Of a stretch of DNA of 64,000 nt, positions 45,088-54,340 are shown in pieces. The stretch is from an uncultured Clostridia bacterium (GTDB taxonomy: Bacteria; Bacillota; Clostridia; UMGS1883). The notes below the pieces were generated by a model. The model saw only the letters and a list, made by a program, of their open reading frames with translations. It was not told the origin of the DNA and ran no database searches. The position numbers were made by a program, and so were the translations under genes. The stretch covers positions 310,001-374,000 of the forward strand of contig CANQRB010000001.1 in assembly GCA_947626145.1 (NCBI GenBank), written 5' to 3'. The number at the start of each line of letters is the position of its first letter. The stretch's first letter is position 1.

Positions 45088-45522
45088 TTATTTTTTTGAA
45101 TACTCTTTTATAAACGAGTGCATAACGCCGTTCACAAAGGCGGGCGCGTCGTCCGCCCCATATTTTTTAGCAAGGTCAACGGCTTCATTGACGGCCACTC
45201 CCGGCGGCACGTCGTCAACATAAAGTATCTCATAGGCCGCCAGCTGCATCACCGCAAGGCTTACCCTCGCAATACGCTCAATAGTCCAATTTTTCAAGAA
45301 GGGAGAGATTTTCTCGTTAATCTCCTCACGATGCTCCTCGATACCCCTTATGACCGACTCAATGTATATCCGGTCATGGTTGCTGACTTTTTTCAGCTCC
45401 CAGACGTCGCCGTCCTCAACGGTATCGTAGAACATTTCCAGCAGCTCATCGGCGGGAGTTTTCATTATAACTGCCTCGAAAACCATCTTAAAGCTGTCCT
45501 CTCTGGCCTGTTTTCTGCTCAT
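45088..45522 (-). CDS. nusB: Transcription antitermination factor NusB
   Basis: A 144-aa all-helical RNA-binding protein acting with NusE (S10) in rRNA antitermination. It begins SRKQAREDSFKMVFE, and DDVPPGVAVNEAVDLAKKYG near the C-terminus is the family signature. Here it sits between rseP and xseA, an arrangement seen in Clostridia. Confidence 0.93.
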   Translation of the reverse strand: MSRKQAREDSFKMVFEAVIMKTPADELLEMFYDTVEDGDVWELKKVSNHDRIYIESVIRGIEEHREEINEKISPFLKNWTIERIARVSLAVMQLAAYEILYVDDVPPGVAVNEAVDLAKKYGADDAPAFVNGVMHSFIKEYSKK

Positions 45523-45540
45523 GAGTTCACTCTCCTTATA

Positions 45541-46602
45541 TTATTTCACTAATCCCATAATATCGCTGAAGGTCACATAGACAGCCAGCAGCGCCAGCAG
45601 CGCGAAGAATATCGCGTTTATCATACCGATTAGCTTTGGCTTTATTTCTTTTCCGCTGATCTTTTCGATCAAAAGGAACAGTATCTGTCCCCCGTCAAGA
45701 CCCGGGATGGGCAAAAGGTTGAATACACCCAGATTAACGGTTATCAATGCAAAAAGAGAAAGCAAATTGAGCCAGGTGTATGGCGAGCCGGTACTGGCCA
45801 TATCGTCAACCACGCTCACTATCTCCACCGGTCCGCTTAAGGAGTCCATCGACTGACGTCCGACAATCAGGTCACCCACCGCCCTGACAACGGCCTTTAC
45901 CACATAGACCGTATCATAGCACGCATATCTCAGAGAGGTAAATATTCCCGGCGAACGCACTATATCGCCGAATACAAGCATCAGCTTTTTTCCGCTTTCC
46001 GTAGGGTAAAGAGGGGCGCTGAGAACAAGCTTCTTTCCGTCTCTGCGGACAGTGACGTCCAATTTATCCGCCGTCTGCACATCCGGTTCGGCAAGCTCCA
46101 TGGTCAGATCCTGAAAAGTGTGAATCCTTGTGCCGCCGATTTTCAGTATCTCGTCCCCTGTCAGGAAAACCGAGCTTTCCTCATATCCCTCCGTAATTTC
46201 GGTGACAACGGGAAGCTGGACATAGGTACACTTATTTATGACCGCAAACATCAACAAACCGAGTATTATGTTTATGGTCGCTCCGGCGGCGAGGACAACG
46301 AACCTCTTCCACGGCTTCAGGCCGCGAAATGTGCGGCCCGTATCGGCGGTTTGCGTTTCCTCGGCGTCCTCGTTTTCACCGTCCATCTGGACATAGCCGC
46401 CCAGCGGCAGCAAACGCAGGGAATAAGTGGTTTCACCGGGCTTAAACGAGAACAGCTTCGGCCCCATGCCTATGGAGAACTCATTCACGAGCACGCCAAA
46501 GCATTTGGCTACTATCATGTGACCCAGCTCGTGAAGGCAGACCATGATGCCAAGAGCCACAACGGTGATAAGGATAGAAAATAACAAATTTACACTTCCC
46601 AC
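45541..46602 (-). CDS. rseP: RseP-type site-2 intramembrane metalloprotease
   Basis: A 353-aa membrane protease: HELGH in the first membrane segment, a central PDZ-like domain (GDEILKIGGTRIHTFQD), and NLLPIPGLDGGQ in the last active-site segment. It cleaves anti-sigma factors or signal-peptide remnants in the membrane. The start GTG 46602 is weakly supported by the ribosome site. Adjacent to dxr, as in most Firmicutes. Confidence 0.94.
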   Translation of the reverse strand: MGSVNLLFSILITVVALGIMVCLHELGHMIVAKCFGVLVNEFSIGMGPKLFSFKPGETTYSLRLLPLGGYVQMDGENEDAEETQTADTGRTFRGLKPWKRFVVLAAGATINIILGLLMFAVINKCTYVQLPVVTEITEGYEESSVFLTGDEILKIGGTRIHTFQDLTMELAEPDVQTADKLDVTVRRDGKKLVLSAPLYPTESGKKLMLVFGDIVRSPGIFTSLRYACYDTVYVVKAVVRAVGDLIVGRQSMDSLSGPVEIVSVVDDMASTGSPYTWLNLLSLFALITVNLGVFNLLPIPGLDGGQILFLLIEKISGKEIKPKLIGMINAIFFALLALLAVYVTFSDIMGLVK

Positions 46603-46603
46603 T

Positions 46604-47746
46604 TTAATTTAATGCCTCGCGCACAAGCTCACGGGCCTCCGCGTCCGCCGCCTTAATGTCCGCGACTGAGGGATTTTCCACGGGCCTGTGCCGCTCCATG
46701 GCACGTTGTATCAGCTCCGTAATTTCCAAAAAGCCGCAGCCGTCACGGAGGAAGGCCGCCACTGCCTCCTCATTGGCGCCGTTGAGCACGGCCGGCATGG
46801 TTCCGCCTGTTCTGGCGGCTTTTTTTGCCATTTCCACAGCGGGGAAGGCTTCCCCGTCAATATCGTAAAAGGTCAGTTTGCCTATCTTGACAAGATCCAA
46901 GGGTTCTGTCACAGGCACCTTTCTCAGAGGCCAGGTGAGGGCAAAGGCAATAGGCAGCCTCATATCAGGCACACCGAGCTGGCCTATAACACTTCCGTCG
47001 GTAAATTCAACCATGGAATGGATTATACTTTCACGGTGAACCACCGGTGTGATATGATCCACATCCAGCCCAAACAAATGCTTGGCCTCGATTATCTCAA
47101 GTCCCTTGTTTACCAGAGTGGCGCTGTCAATTGTGATCTTTGCGCCCATTGTCCAGTTGGGGTGCTTAAGGGCGTCGAAGCGCGTCTTTTTCGCCAGCTC
47201 TTCACGCTTCATTCCGAAAAAGGGACCGCCGGAGGCGGTTATTATTATCCGTTTCAGGAACTTTTTCTGGTCAGCTATGGACTGGAAAATGGCGCTGTGC
47301 TCGCTGTCCACGGGGAGTATGTTAACACCCCTTTCCCCGGCAAGGGGCATAACGATGTCTCCGGCGGTGACAAGCGTCTCCTTGTTGGCGAGAGCGATGT
47401 CCTTGCCGGCGTTAATTGCGGCAAGGGTGGCGTCAAGCCCTGCGATGCCCACGATGGCGGTGACGACCATTTCCGCGTCGGCACAGGCGGCGCACTCGGT
47501 CACTCCCTCCGGCCCGCTGAGAACCTTTGTATCCGTGTCCGCCACCCGAAGCCGAAGCTCCGCCGCCTTATCAGGTAAATCCATGGCGGCTATGTCGGGG
47601 CGGTATTTTCTTATCTGTTTTTCTATCAGCTCAACATTGGAATGGGCCGTCAGAGCCGTCACCCGAAGGTCGCCCTCCTTATCCACCACATCGAGGGTCT
47701 GGGTTCCTATGGAGCCTGTGGAGCCTAAAACTGCAATTTTTTTCAT
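46604..47746 (-). CDS. dxr: 1-deoxy-D-xylulose-5-phosphate reductoisomerase
   Basis: First committed step of the MEP isoprenoid pathway, 380 aa. LGSTGSIGTQTLDV binds NADPH, LPVDSEHSAIFQ carries metal-binding Asp/Glu, and TASGGPF and the Glu/Asn-rich C-terminal part complete the active site. Start ATG follows GGAGA. It indicates that this organism uses the MEP pathway to feed ispA and uppS in the same operon. Confidence 0.97.
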   Translation of the reverse strand: MKKIAVLGSTGSIGTQTLDVVDKEGDLRVTALTAHSNVELIEKQIRKYRPDIAAMDLPDKAAELRLRVADTDTKVLSGPEGVTECAACADAEMVVTAIVGIAGLDATLAAINAGKDIALANKETLVTAGDIVMPLAGERGVNILPVDSEHSAIFQSIADQKKFLKRIIITASGGPFFGMKREELAKKTRFDALKHPNWTMGAKITIDSATLVNKGLEIIEAKHLFGLDVDHITPVVHRESIIHSMVEFTDGSVIGQLGVPDMRLPIAFALTWPLRKVPVTEPLDLVKIGKLTFYDIDGEAFPAVEMAKKAARTGGTMPAVLNGANEEAVAAFLRDGCGFLEITELIQRAMERHRPVENPSVADIKAADAEARELVREALN

Positions 47747-47760
47747 GTTGTTTTCTCCGT

Positions 47761-48585
47761 TTAAGCTATGGTAACATAAAAGACAGGCAGAACCTTAAGC
47801 ACATGGTACACTATCGGCGCCACAAAGAGCACGCTGTCAAAGCGATCCATAACTCCACCGTGGCCGGGCATTATATTGCCGTAATCCTTTATATTATACT
47901 CACGTTTTATTGCCGACATACTAAGGTCGCCAAGTTGGGACACAAGGCCGCAGATAAGGCCGAGTACCACGAGATTTTTATAATCTGGCAAAACGGAGGT
48001 AAAGCGGCCCACAATGGCGCCGTAAATCACCATGAAAACCGCCGCTCCGATTATACCGCCGATACTGCCTTCGACCGTCTTTTTCGGGCTGATAACCGGA
48101 GCGAGCTTATGTCTGCCAAATGCCCGTCCGGCAAAATACGCGCAGGTGTCCGTAAGCCAGGCGCCCACAAAAACGGCGATCGTGTTCCATATACCGAAAA
48201 CCGGTTCCTTCCTTATCCAGACAATGTGAGCGAAAAACAGGCTCACCATTAAGGTTATGGTAAAGAACTTGGACATATCGCCGAAGGTATAGTGCGCATG
48301 GCGGATAACCAGCACGGCAAAAAGCACCATCAGGTACAGGCAGATAACAAGATATGACATCTTCGGTATCTCGCCGGGGAAGTCAAAGAGGAAAACCACC
48401 GGTACAAAGGCGCCGAATATCATCAAAACATATTTGTCGCCCAGTCCAACGGCGTGGTACATTTCCCAAAGCGCAATTTCCACTATGAGCAGCACAGCCG
48501 CCGTAATGATGAGGGAGTTGCTGAATATCACCAGGAAAAACAGCACCACGCCTATCATCGCGCTGATAAGACGCTCTTTTAACAT
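47761..48585 (-). CDS. cdsA: Phosphatidate cytidylyltransferase
   Basis: Makes CDP-diacylglycerol for phospholipids. The 274-aa polytopic protein has about seven to eight hydrophobic segments. ISPKKTVEGSIGG and KREYNIKDYGNIMPGHGGVMDR form the family signature. ATG 48585 is chosen: AAAGGAGG lies 10 nt upstream; the open frame extends further but across the SD. Confidence 0.95.
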   Translation of the reverse strand: MLKERLISAMIGVVLFFLVIFSNSLIITAAVLLIVEIALWEMYHAVGLGDKYVLMIFGAFVPVVFLFDFPGEIPKMSYLVICLYLMVLFAVLVIRHAHYTFGDMSKFFTITLMVSLFFAHIVWIRKEPVFGIWNTIAVFVGAWLTDTCAYFAGRAFGRHKLAPVISPKKTVEGSIGGIIGAAVFMVIYGAIVGRFTSVLPDYKNLVVLGLICGLVSQLGDLSMSAIKREYNIKDYGNIMPGHGGVMDRFDSVLFVAPIVYHVLKVLPVFYVTIA

Positions 48586-48647
48586 ATCACCATATCCTCC
48601 TTTTATTTGCGCCGGACTGAAATCCGGCACAACCGGAGGAACAATAG

Positions 48648-48718
48648 GTCGAGAGTCGGGAACTAATTAAATGAAGGTGAAATCCCACAGACATAATTAT
48701 ATGTTCCGCACTCTCAAC
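48648..48718. repeat. Palindromic intergenic sequence between uppS and cdsA
   Basis: GAGAGTCGGGAAC (48651-48663) pairs with GTTCCGCACTCTC (48703-48715) with two central mismatches, and the pairing extends outward with one gap. Minus-strand flank TGAGGAGTGAGAAG resembles decayed gaggagt-type intergenic repeats. A second hairpin GCCGGA/TCCGGC lies at 48611-48628. No gene is evident in 48586-48745. Confidence 0.45.
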
Positions 48719-48745
48719 TTCTCACTCCTCATGAATTCAACCGTA

Positions 48746-49504
48746 TCATTTGTTTCTCCCACCGAACCGGCGATCCCGGTTCTGGTAGTCAATTATGGCC
48801 CGCAGCAGATCGTCCTTTGTAAAATCCGGCCAGAGCACATCGTCGAACCACAGCTCCGCATAGGCGCTCTGCCACATAAGGAAGTTGCTCAGGCGGCGTT
48901 CACCGCTGGGCCTGATCATCAGATCCACGTCCGGCAGTCCTGCCGTGTCAAGCATATCGGAGATGGACTCCTCGGTTATGTCCTCGGGCTTTAGCTCGCC
49001 TTTCGCGGCCAGCTCCGCCACGTGACGGGTCATGCGGGTTATCTCGTCACGGCTCCCGTAATTCAGGGCAATATTAAGCAGGAGGCCGCTATTCTGTTCA
49101 GTGGCCTCCTCCATGTGCTTCTGCTTTTGCTGAAAACTTTCGGAAAAAGCGCTTCTGTCACCGATGAAGCGGATGCGGGCGTTGCGCCCGGCCAGCTTCG
49201 TAAGTCCGTTATCCAGATAGTCCTCCAGCAGGACCATCAGGGCCTCCACCTCTTCCTTATCACGCTTCCAGTTTTCGGTGGAAAAGGCGTAAAAGGTCAC
49301 GGAGTGGAGCCCGATGTCTCCCGCAAATTCCGATATTATCTCAAAAGTTTTGGCACCCATGCCGTGGCCGCTCTTCCGCGGCAGGCCGCGGCGTTTCGCC
49401 CAGCGGCCGTTGCCGTCCATGATTATACCCACGTGCTTGGGCAGGTTTTCAAAGTCCACTTCAGCCTTAAGCCTTTTTGTCCTGAAAATATCAAAAAAAC
49501 TCAT
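48746..49504 (-). CDS. uppS: Undecaprenyl diphosphate synthase
   Basis: Cis-prenyltransferase making the C55 cell-wall lipid carrier, 252 aa. Signatures: GIIMDGNGRWAKRRG near residue 26, FYAFSTENWKR, and the C-terminal IRPSGERRLSNFLMWQ region with Arg/Glu ligands. Start ATG 49504 follows AAGGAG. Confidence 0.97.
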   Translation of the reverse strand: MSFFDIFRTKRLKAEVDFENLPKHVGIIMDGNGRWAKRRGLPRKSGHGMGAKTFEIISEFAGDIGLHSVTFYAFSTENWKRDKEEVEALMVLLEDYLDNGLTKLAGRNARIRFIGDRSAFSESFQQKQKHMEEATEQNSGLLLNIALNYGSRDEITRMTRHVAELAAKGELKPEDITEESISDMLDTAGLPDVDLMIRPSGERRLSNFLMWQSAYAELWFDDVLWPDFTKDDLLRAIIDYQNRDRRFGGRNK

Positions 49505-49521
49505 AGCCGACTCCTTCCGCC

Positions 49522-50073
49522 TCAGATCTCGGTTATCTCTTTATTCTTTTTCTCCAGCATTTTCTCGATCTCTTTAATTTTGCCGTCGGTCAGATCCTGG
49601 ATGTCCTTCTCGATATTCTTAAGGTCGTCCTCGGTTATTTCACTCTTCTTTTTCTGAGCCTTGAAATCCTCAATGGCATCGCGCCGGATGCCACGGACGG
49701 CCACCTTGGCTTCCTCGGCCTTCTTGGACGCCACCTTGGTCAGCTCCTTACGGCGATCCTCCGTGAGCTGGGGGAAAGCAAGGCGAATGACTCTGCCATC
49801 GTTTTGGGGATTGATGCCCAGCTCGGAGGCAAGAATTGCCTTTTCAATGGCCTTGAGCATAGAGCTGTCCCATGGCTGGATGGTCAGCGTTCTGGGGTCG
49901 GGAGTGGCGATAGTGGCCAGCTGCTGAATAGGCGTAGCCGTGCCGTAATAGTCCACCGATATTCTGTCCAGAACCGTGGGGTTGGCCCTGCCTACCCTGA
50001 TGACTCCAAACTCGCCCAGCAGGTGATTGAGCACCTTATCCATTTTTTCGGTTATTTCGGGATATTTTGCCAT
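49522..50073 (-). CDS. frr: Ribosome recycling factor
   Basis: A 183-aa protein splitting post-termination ribosomes with EF-G. VGRANPTVLDRISVDYYG near residue 28 and the long coiled-coil helices (LTKVASKKAEEAKVAVRGIRR) are typical. Downstream of pyrH as in nearly all bacteria. Confidence 0.97.
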   Translation of the reverse strand: MAKYPEITEKMDKVLNHLLGEFGVIRVGRANPTVLDRISVDYYGTATPIQQLATIATPDPRTLTIQPWDSSMLKAIEKAILASELGINPQNDGRVIRLAFPQLTEDRRKELTKVASKKAEEAKVAVRGIRRDAIEDFKAQKKKSEITEDDLKNIEKDIQDLTDGKIKEIEKMLEKKNKEITEI

Positions 50074-50106
50074 TTTTTTATCTTCCTTTCCTTTTTAATT
50101 TAATTT

Positions 50107-50811
50107 TTAATATACGAGAGTACCGATGTCCTCGCCCATAATCACCCGACGGATGTTGTCGGGCTGAGCCAGACCGAAGACCCGAATAGGCATTTTATTG
50201 TCCATGCACAGTGAGGTGGCGGTGGTGTCCATAACGCCAAGGCCACGGTTCAGCACGTCAATGTAGCTTATGCTGTCGATTTTTTCTGCGTTGGGATTTT
50301 TTGCGGGATCGCTGTCATAAACTCCGTCCACCTTCTTCGCCAAAAGTATGATCTCGGCGTCGATCTCGGCCGCACGGAGGGCGGCGGTGGTATCGGTTGA
50401 GAAGAAGGGATTGCCGGTTCCGCAGCCGAAAATTACTACCCTTCCCTTTTCGAGATGGCTCACAGCACGGCCGCGGATATACGGCTCGGCTATCTGACGC
50501 ATTTCGATGGCGGTCTGTACACGGGTCGGTATTCCGTTGCGCTCAAAGGCGTCGCAGAGAGCGAGAGCATTTATCACCGTAGCCAGCATCCCCATGTGAT
50601 CGGCGCGGGTACGTTCCATGTTCTCGCCGGTGCGTCCGCGCCAGAAGTTACCTCCGCCTACAACCACGGCGATCTCAACCCCCATGTCGGAGCAGACCTT
50701 TATGGTTTTGGCAATGCTGTCAAGGGTCTTTTCGTCGAGGCCGAAGCCTTTTTCACCGGCCAGCGCCTCGCCGCTCACCTTAATAAGCACTCTTTTATAC
50801 TTAGGCAGCAT
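50107..50811 (-). CDS. pyrH: UMP kinase
   Basis: Hexameric UMP kinase of the amino-acid kinase fold, 234 aa. [10 protein letters not shown] at the start, [14 protein letters not shown], and [17 protein letters not shown] are the family motifs. ATG 50811 is favoured; ATG 50823 touches the AAAGGA site. It heads the long minus-strand run; the usual rpsB-tsf genes are not upstream. No clear promoter is seen in 50824-50936. Confidence 0.95.
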   Translation of the reverse strand: MLPKYKRVLIKVSGEALAGEKGFGLDEKTLDSIAKTIKVCSDMGVEIAVVVGGGNFWRGRTGENMERTRADHMGMLATVINALALCDAFERNGIPTRVQTAIEMRQIAEPYIRGRAVSHLEKGRVVIFGCGTGNPFFSTDTTAALRAAEIDAEIILLAKKVDGVYDSDPAKNPNAEKIDSISYIDVLNRGLGVMDTTATSLCMDNKMPIRVFGLAQPDNIRRVIMGEDIGTLVY

Positions 50812-50936
50812 AACAAAATTCATCCTTTCAAGTTTTTATTTATCCTTACAAAAATACCCTTATTATCTTATATATTCCACAAATCTTTCCGGATTCCTCT
50901 TTTGTTCCTTATAAATTTTACAAAATATTCCCCGCG

Positions 50937-53216
50937 TCATGAACGCCGCAGGCTAACGCCAACCGCTTTGCCGTCAAACAACGCCGAAAGGACTATATCT
51001 CCCTTACCCCTAACATAGGCCGCGATCCTCCCGTGATGGGTCATTCGCGACAGAGAAGTGTAGCTTGTACAGTCGGCAATATCGCCGTTTTCCATACCCA
51101 ACAGCTCGAGGCCTTCCACCTTGGCCGTTACCATCTTGTCTTCCGCCGCGGGATTGCCGTCCTTATCCACAAGGGTCAGCTCAAGCCTCGCCACGTCGTC
51201 GTCGGCATAGGTCTTTGTTTCAAGCCTGATATTCTCGGCCGGGCCGGGCGTTACAAGCGCGGTCTCCGCCTCGCCGCAGCGGGCTTTAAGCTCGCCGGAG
51301 GCAAATTTGAGCCGGAACATTGCTCCGCCCATATGAGGGTCAATCTCGGCTTTTCCCATCGTTTCACCGTTAAGGAACAGCTCGGCTTCGCCGGTTTGAT
51401 TTGTGGAAACAAGCACCTCAATTTCCATGCCGTCGGGATAGGACCAAAGCATATCAAAGGGCCGCCACCGTCTGCGCCGGCGATCAAGGCCTTCCTCCTC
51501 CGGCTCGTAGGGCCGGCAGGCAAGCACCGCGCAGGGCTCGTCCTTCCACATGGCCTTGCGCTGATAATAGCGCAGCTTTTTAAAGCCCGCCATATCAAGA
51601 AGTCCCGCTCCGCTGGCCCTCACAGGCCAACCGTGGGCCTCGCCCATGTAGTCTATGCCCGTCCAGAGGAACTGGCCGCAAATATAGTCGTTTTCCTCCA
51701 CGGCCTTCCATGCTCCCATAAAATGACTGTTCTCGCTGCCGAATATAACCCGTCCGGGGAAACGTCCGTGATCCTGACCGTAAAGGTGCTCTTTATAGTT
51801 GTAGCCGACAATATCCAGAGCGTCGGCATAGCCGGTCTGGTTGGACAATTCGGGGAAAGCCAGCGCCGCCGTAACCGGTCGGGTAACGTCCTCCTCCTTG
51901 ACCCATTTTACAAGCTTTTGCGCAATTTTCGCAAGTCTTGACGCATCAGGGCGGTTCCTGTCATACACTCGCTCCTGAGCGGGCTTATCGGCGTCGTTGT
52001 TGCCCATGACCTCATTAAACAGGGGATGAACATAGGGGTCGTTTGGATAGTCCACCTCGTTGCCGATGCTCCACATCACGATCGAGGGGTGGTTTCGGTC
52101 GCGGCGAACCATCATCTTAATATCCTTCTCACCCCACTCGTGGAAGTCCTCAAAGTAGCCGTAAAGCTTGGGCGGATAGACGTTGTGTCCCTGCCACCAC
52201 TTGTTTTTCGGCCCCTCCCACTCGTCGAAGGCCTCGTCCATCACAAGGAAGCCCATCTCGTCACAAAGATCCAGCAGCGCCGGATCGGGCGGATTATGGC
52301 TGGTGCGCACGGCGTTGCAGCCGCAGTCCTTCAGCGTTTCAAGCCTGTTCCTCCACACGGATTTTGGCACGGCCGCCCCAAGGCAGCCGGCGTCATGATG
52401 GAGGCACACGCCCTTAAACTTTGTATTAACGCCGTTGAGGAAAAATCCCTTGTCAGCGTCAAAGCTGAAATACCTTATGCCAAATTTCGTATCGACCTCA
52501 TCGGTCAGCTCTCCGTCCCGATAGACCCGTGTTTTCAGGATATAAAGGCTTGGGCTGTCGGGACTCCACAGCTCAGGCTTCTCAACGGTGAGCCTGTCCC
52601 CTCCTTCGGCGGCGATGCCGCCGTCGGGAGCAATAACCGTATTCCTTACCTCAAGGCCGTCCACGATGGTTTCCGCCTCAACGGCCACAACGGCCCTTTC
52701 GGCGTTCACCTCGGGTGTGGTTATTCTTATGCCGCCGGGGACAACCGCCGCCTCGTCGGTGACCGTCAGATATACCGGCCGCACGATGCCGCTGCCCGTA
52801 TACCAGCGGCTGTCGGCCAAATCACGGTGGCTGACCTTGACGCTGACCACATTCTCTCCCTCGCGGACAAATTCCGTTATGTCATGGGTGAAGGTCGCGT
52901 AGCCGAAGGGACGCTTGCCAAGATAGTTGGAGTTTACCCAAACCTGAGAATTATTATAAATTCCCTCAAAAGTTATGTAAACCTTTTTTCCGCGGAGGTT
53001 TTCCAGATCAAACCTCCGCCTGTACCAGCCGACGCCTCCGCACACATAGCCCGTACCGCTGCTGTTGCTCTTTAAAAAAGGATTTTTAACCGCCCAATCG
53101 TGAGGCACGGTCACGGTGTGCCAATCGCTGTCATCCAAACCGGCGTAGTGGCCCAAGGGTGCCTCTCCTTGCAAAAATTTCCAGTTTCGGGACAAAAAAT
53201 CGACCTTTCTCTCCAT
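50937..53216 (-). CDS. Glycoside hydrolase family 2 (beta-galactosidase/glucuronidase type)
   Basis: A 759-aa cytosolic GH2 enzyme (no signal peptide). Order: N-terminal jelly-roll sugar-binding domain (about 10-165), Ig-like domain (170-260), TIM barrel (265-560) and C-terminal beta domains. MWSIGNEVDYP supplies the acid/base Glu and IFGSENSH the nucleophile Glu. NAVRTSHNPPDP is the standard GH2 barrel motif. Substrate specificity (galactoside or other) cannot be read with confidence. It is a single-gene unit with its own promoter, next to housekeeping genes and without a sugar transporter. Confidence 0.9.
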   Translation of the reverse strand: MERKVDFLSRNWKFLQGEAPLGHYAGLDDSDWHTVTVPHDWAVKNPFLKSNSSGTGYVCGGVGWYRRRFDLENLRGKKVYITFEGIYNNSQVWVNSNYLGKRPFGYATFTHDITEFVREGENVVSVKVSHRDLADSRWYTGSGIVRPVYLTVTDEAAVVPGGIRITTPEVNAERAVVAVEAETIVDGLEVRNTVIAPDGGIAAEGGDRLTVEKPELWSPDSPSLYILKTRVYRDGELTDEVDTKFGIRYFSFDADKGFFLNGVNTKFKGVCLHHDAGCLGAAVPKSVWRNRLETLKDCGCNAVRTSHNPPDPALLDLCDEMGFLVMDEAFDEWEGPKNKWWQGHNVYPPKLYGYFEDFHEWGEKDIKMMVRRDRNHPSIVMWSIGNEVDYPNDPYVHPLFNEVMGNNDADKPAQERVYDRNRPDASRLAKIAQKLVKWVKEEDVTRPVTAALAFPELSNQTGYADALDIVGYNYKEHLYGQDHGRFPGRVIFGSENSHFMGAWKAVEENDYICGQFLWTGIDYMGEAHGWPVRASGAGLLDMAGFKKLRYYQRKAMWKDEPCAVLACRPYEPEEEGLDRRRRRWRPFDMLWSYPDGMEIEVLVSTNQTGEAELFLNGETMGKAEIDPHMGGAMFRLKFASGELKARCGEAETALVTPGPAENIRLETKTYADDDVARLELTLVDKDGNPAAEDKMVTAKVEGLELLGMENGDIADCTSYTSLSRMTHHGRIAAYVRGKGDIVLSALFDGKAVGVSLRRS

Positions 53217-53249
53217 ATCACTACCACCTTTTCAACGGCTCTTTTATTT

Positions 53250-53278
53250 ATTTTACCACAGAACACAATGTTTGTCAA
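53250..53278 (-). promoter_or_regulatory. Promoter of the GH2 gene
   Basis: Minus strand TTGACA (53278-53273), 17-bp spacer, TAAAAT (53255-53250), about 35 nt before the start codon; AAAGGTGG serves as ribosome site. Confidence 0.82.
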
Positions 53279-53322
53279 TGAATTAATTGCGCAAAAGGAC
53301 GTATATATTACTTGAAAATACC

Positions 53323-53351
53323 TTGACAAAGCCGCGGCAAAATTATATAAT
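53323..53351 (+). promoter_or_regulatory. Promoter of the AIM24-family gene
   Basis: TTGACA (53323-53328), 17-bp spacer, TATAAT (53346-53351); a consensus promoter divergent from the GH2 promoter, 45 bp away. Confidence 0.88.
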
Positions 53352-53383
53352 TATCGTATAAACCAATTAACGGAGGGATTAAT

Positions 53384-54097
53384 ATGAATTACAAAATTTT
53401 CGGCGAAAACCTTCCTGCCGTAACGATCGGCCTGGACAAGGGCGAAGGCGTGATAGTTGAAAGCGGCAGTATGTCGTGGATGTCCGAGCACGTTGTGATG
53501 GAGACCAATATGCGGGGCGGCTTTCTCAAGGCCATGGGCCGGATGTTCACCGGCGAAAGCTTTTTCGTCGCAACCTTCACCGCCGATGCCGACGGTCAGG
53601 AAGCCACCTTTTCCTCAGCCTTCCCCGGCTGCATACTTCCCCTCGAGATAGGGAGCGACAAAGAATACATATGTCAGAAGCAGGCCTTCCTGTGCAGTCA
53701 GACGACCGTCGAGCCGGAGGCGGTGTTCATGAAGGGCATCAAAAAAGGCCTATTCGGCGGCGAGGGCTTCATGTTCCAGCGCCTGAAGGGTCAGGGAATG
53801 GCCTTTCTCGAAATCGACGGCAGCGTGAAAGAGCTATATCTGGCCCCGGGGCAAAAGGTAGTTGTTTCCACCGGCAACGTGGCGGCCTTTGATGCTCGGG
53901 TTCAGTACGATGTACAGATGGTAAAGGGCTTTAAAAATGTACTTTTCGGCGGCGAGGGACTGTTCCTTACCACCCTCACCGGCCCCGGCAAGGTATATCT
54001 CCAGACCATGCCTATGGACAAATTTGCCTCCAAGCTCATACCCTTCCTGCCCAAGCCCACAAACAGCGGCGGCAGCATAAATCTTGATTTTGACTGA
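53384..54097 (+). CDS. AIM24/TIGR00266 family protein
   Basis: A 237-aa all-beta protein of the TIGR00266/AIM24 family. Typical segments are VIVESGSMSWMS near residue 24, GRMFTGESFF, PGCILPLEIGS, and the repeated GLFGGEGF and VLFGGEGLFLTTLTGPG. It has no signal or membrane segment. The biochemical role is unknown. Single-gene unit with consensus promoter, AGG-type ribosome site (GGAGGG) and terminator. Confidence 0.9.
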   Translation: MNYKIFGENLPAVTIGLDKGEGVIVESGSMSWMSEHVVMETNMRGGFLKAMGRMFTGESFFVATFTADADGQEATFSSAFPGCILPLEIGSDKEYICQKQAFLCSQTTVEPEAVFMKGIKKGLFGGEGFMFQRLKGQGMAFLEIDGSVKELYLAPGQKVVVSTGNVAAFDARVQYDVQMVKGFKNVLFGGEGLFLTTLTGPGKVYLQTMPMDKFASKLIPFLPKPTNSGGSINLDFD

Positions 54098-54119
54098 TAC
54101 TGATCAGTAGTTAAATAAA

Positions 54120-54143
54120 AAGCGCCCGGGATCCCGGGCGCTT
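54120..54143. terminator. Perfect palindrome acting as bidirectional terminator
   Basis: A 24-nt perfect palindrome (AAGCGCCCGGGA and its complement) is followed by TATTCTTT on the plus side. It is located between the convergent AIM24 and 61-aa genes. Confidence 0.75.
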
Positions 54144-54148
54144 ATTCT

Positions 54149-54334
54149 TTACCGCACGAAGCGGTGCTTGTGGGAATTTTCCTCCGTCTTGAAGTCCGAG
54201 GGTGAAAAGGTCATAATGTCAAAATATGATTTCTTTTCGTACTCGTTCTCCGGAGCACGGGCCATCAGGCCGGTACATTCCGTAGCGGAGGCCGCGTTAA
54301 ACTCCTCAAATTCCACATCTGACGGCTGTTTCAT
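54149..54334 (-). CDS. 61-aa small acidic protein with a single Cys
   Basis: The product begins MKQPSDVEFEEFN, contains ATECTGLMARAP at about residues 17-28 and ends HKHRFVR. GGAGGG lies 7 nt before ATG 54334, but this site is in the 3' arm of a 9-bp hairpin. No signal peptide. The segment ECTGL followed by Pro, Glu-rich residues and an aromatic resembles small uncharacterised clostridial proteins as far as I recall; no function is known to me. Confidence 0.62.
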   Translation of the reverse strand: MKQPSDVEFEEFNAASATECTGLMARAPENEYEKKSYFDIMTFSPSDFKTEENSHKHRFVR

Positions 54335-54340
54335 ATTATC

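Noticed and set aside
54120-54143. 24-nt perfect palindrome as a protein operator
   Set aside because: Its place between convergent gene ends and the following T-rich sequence fit a bidirectional terminator better.
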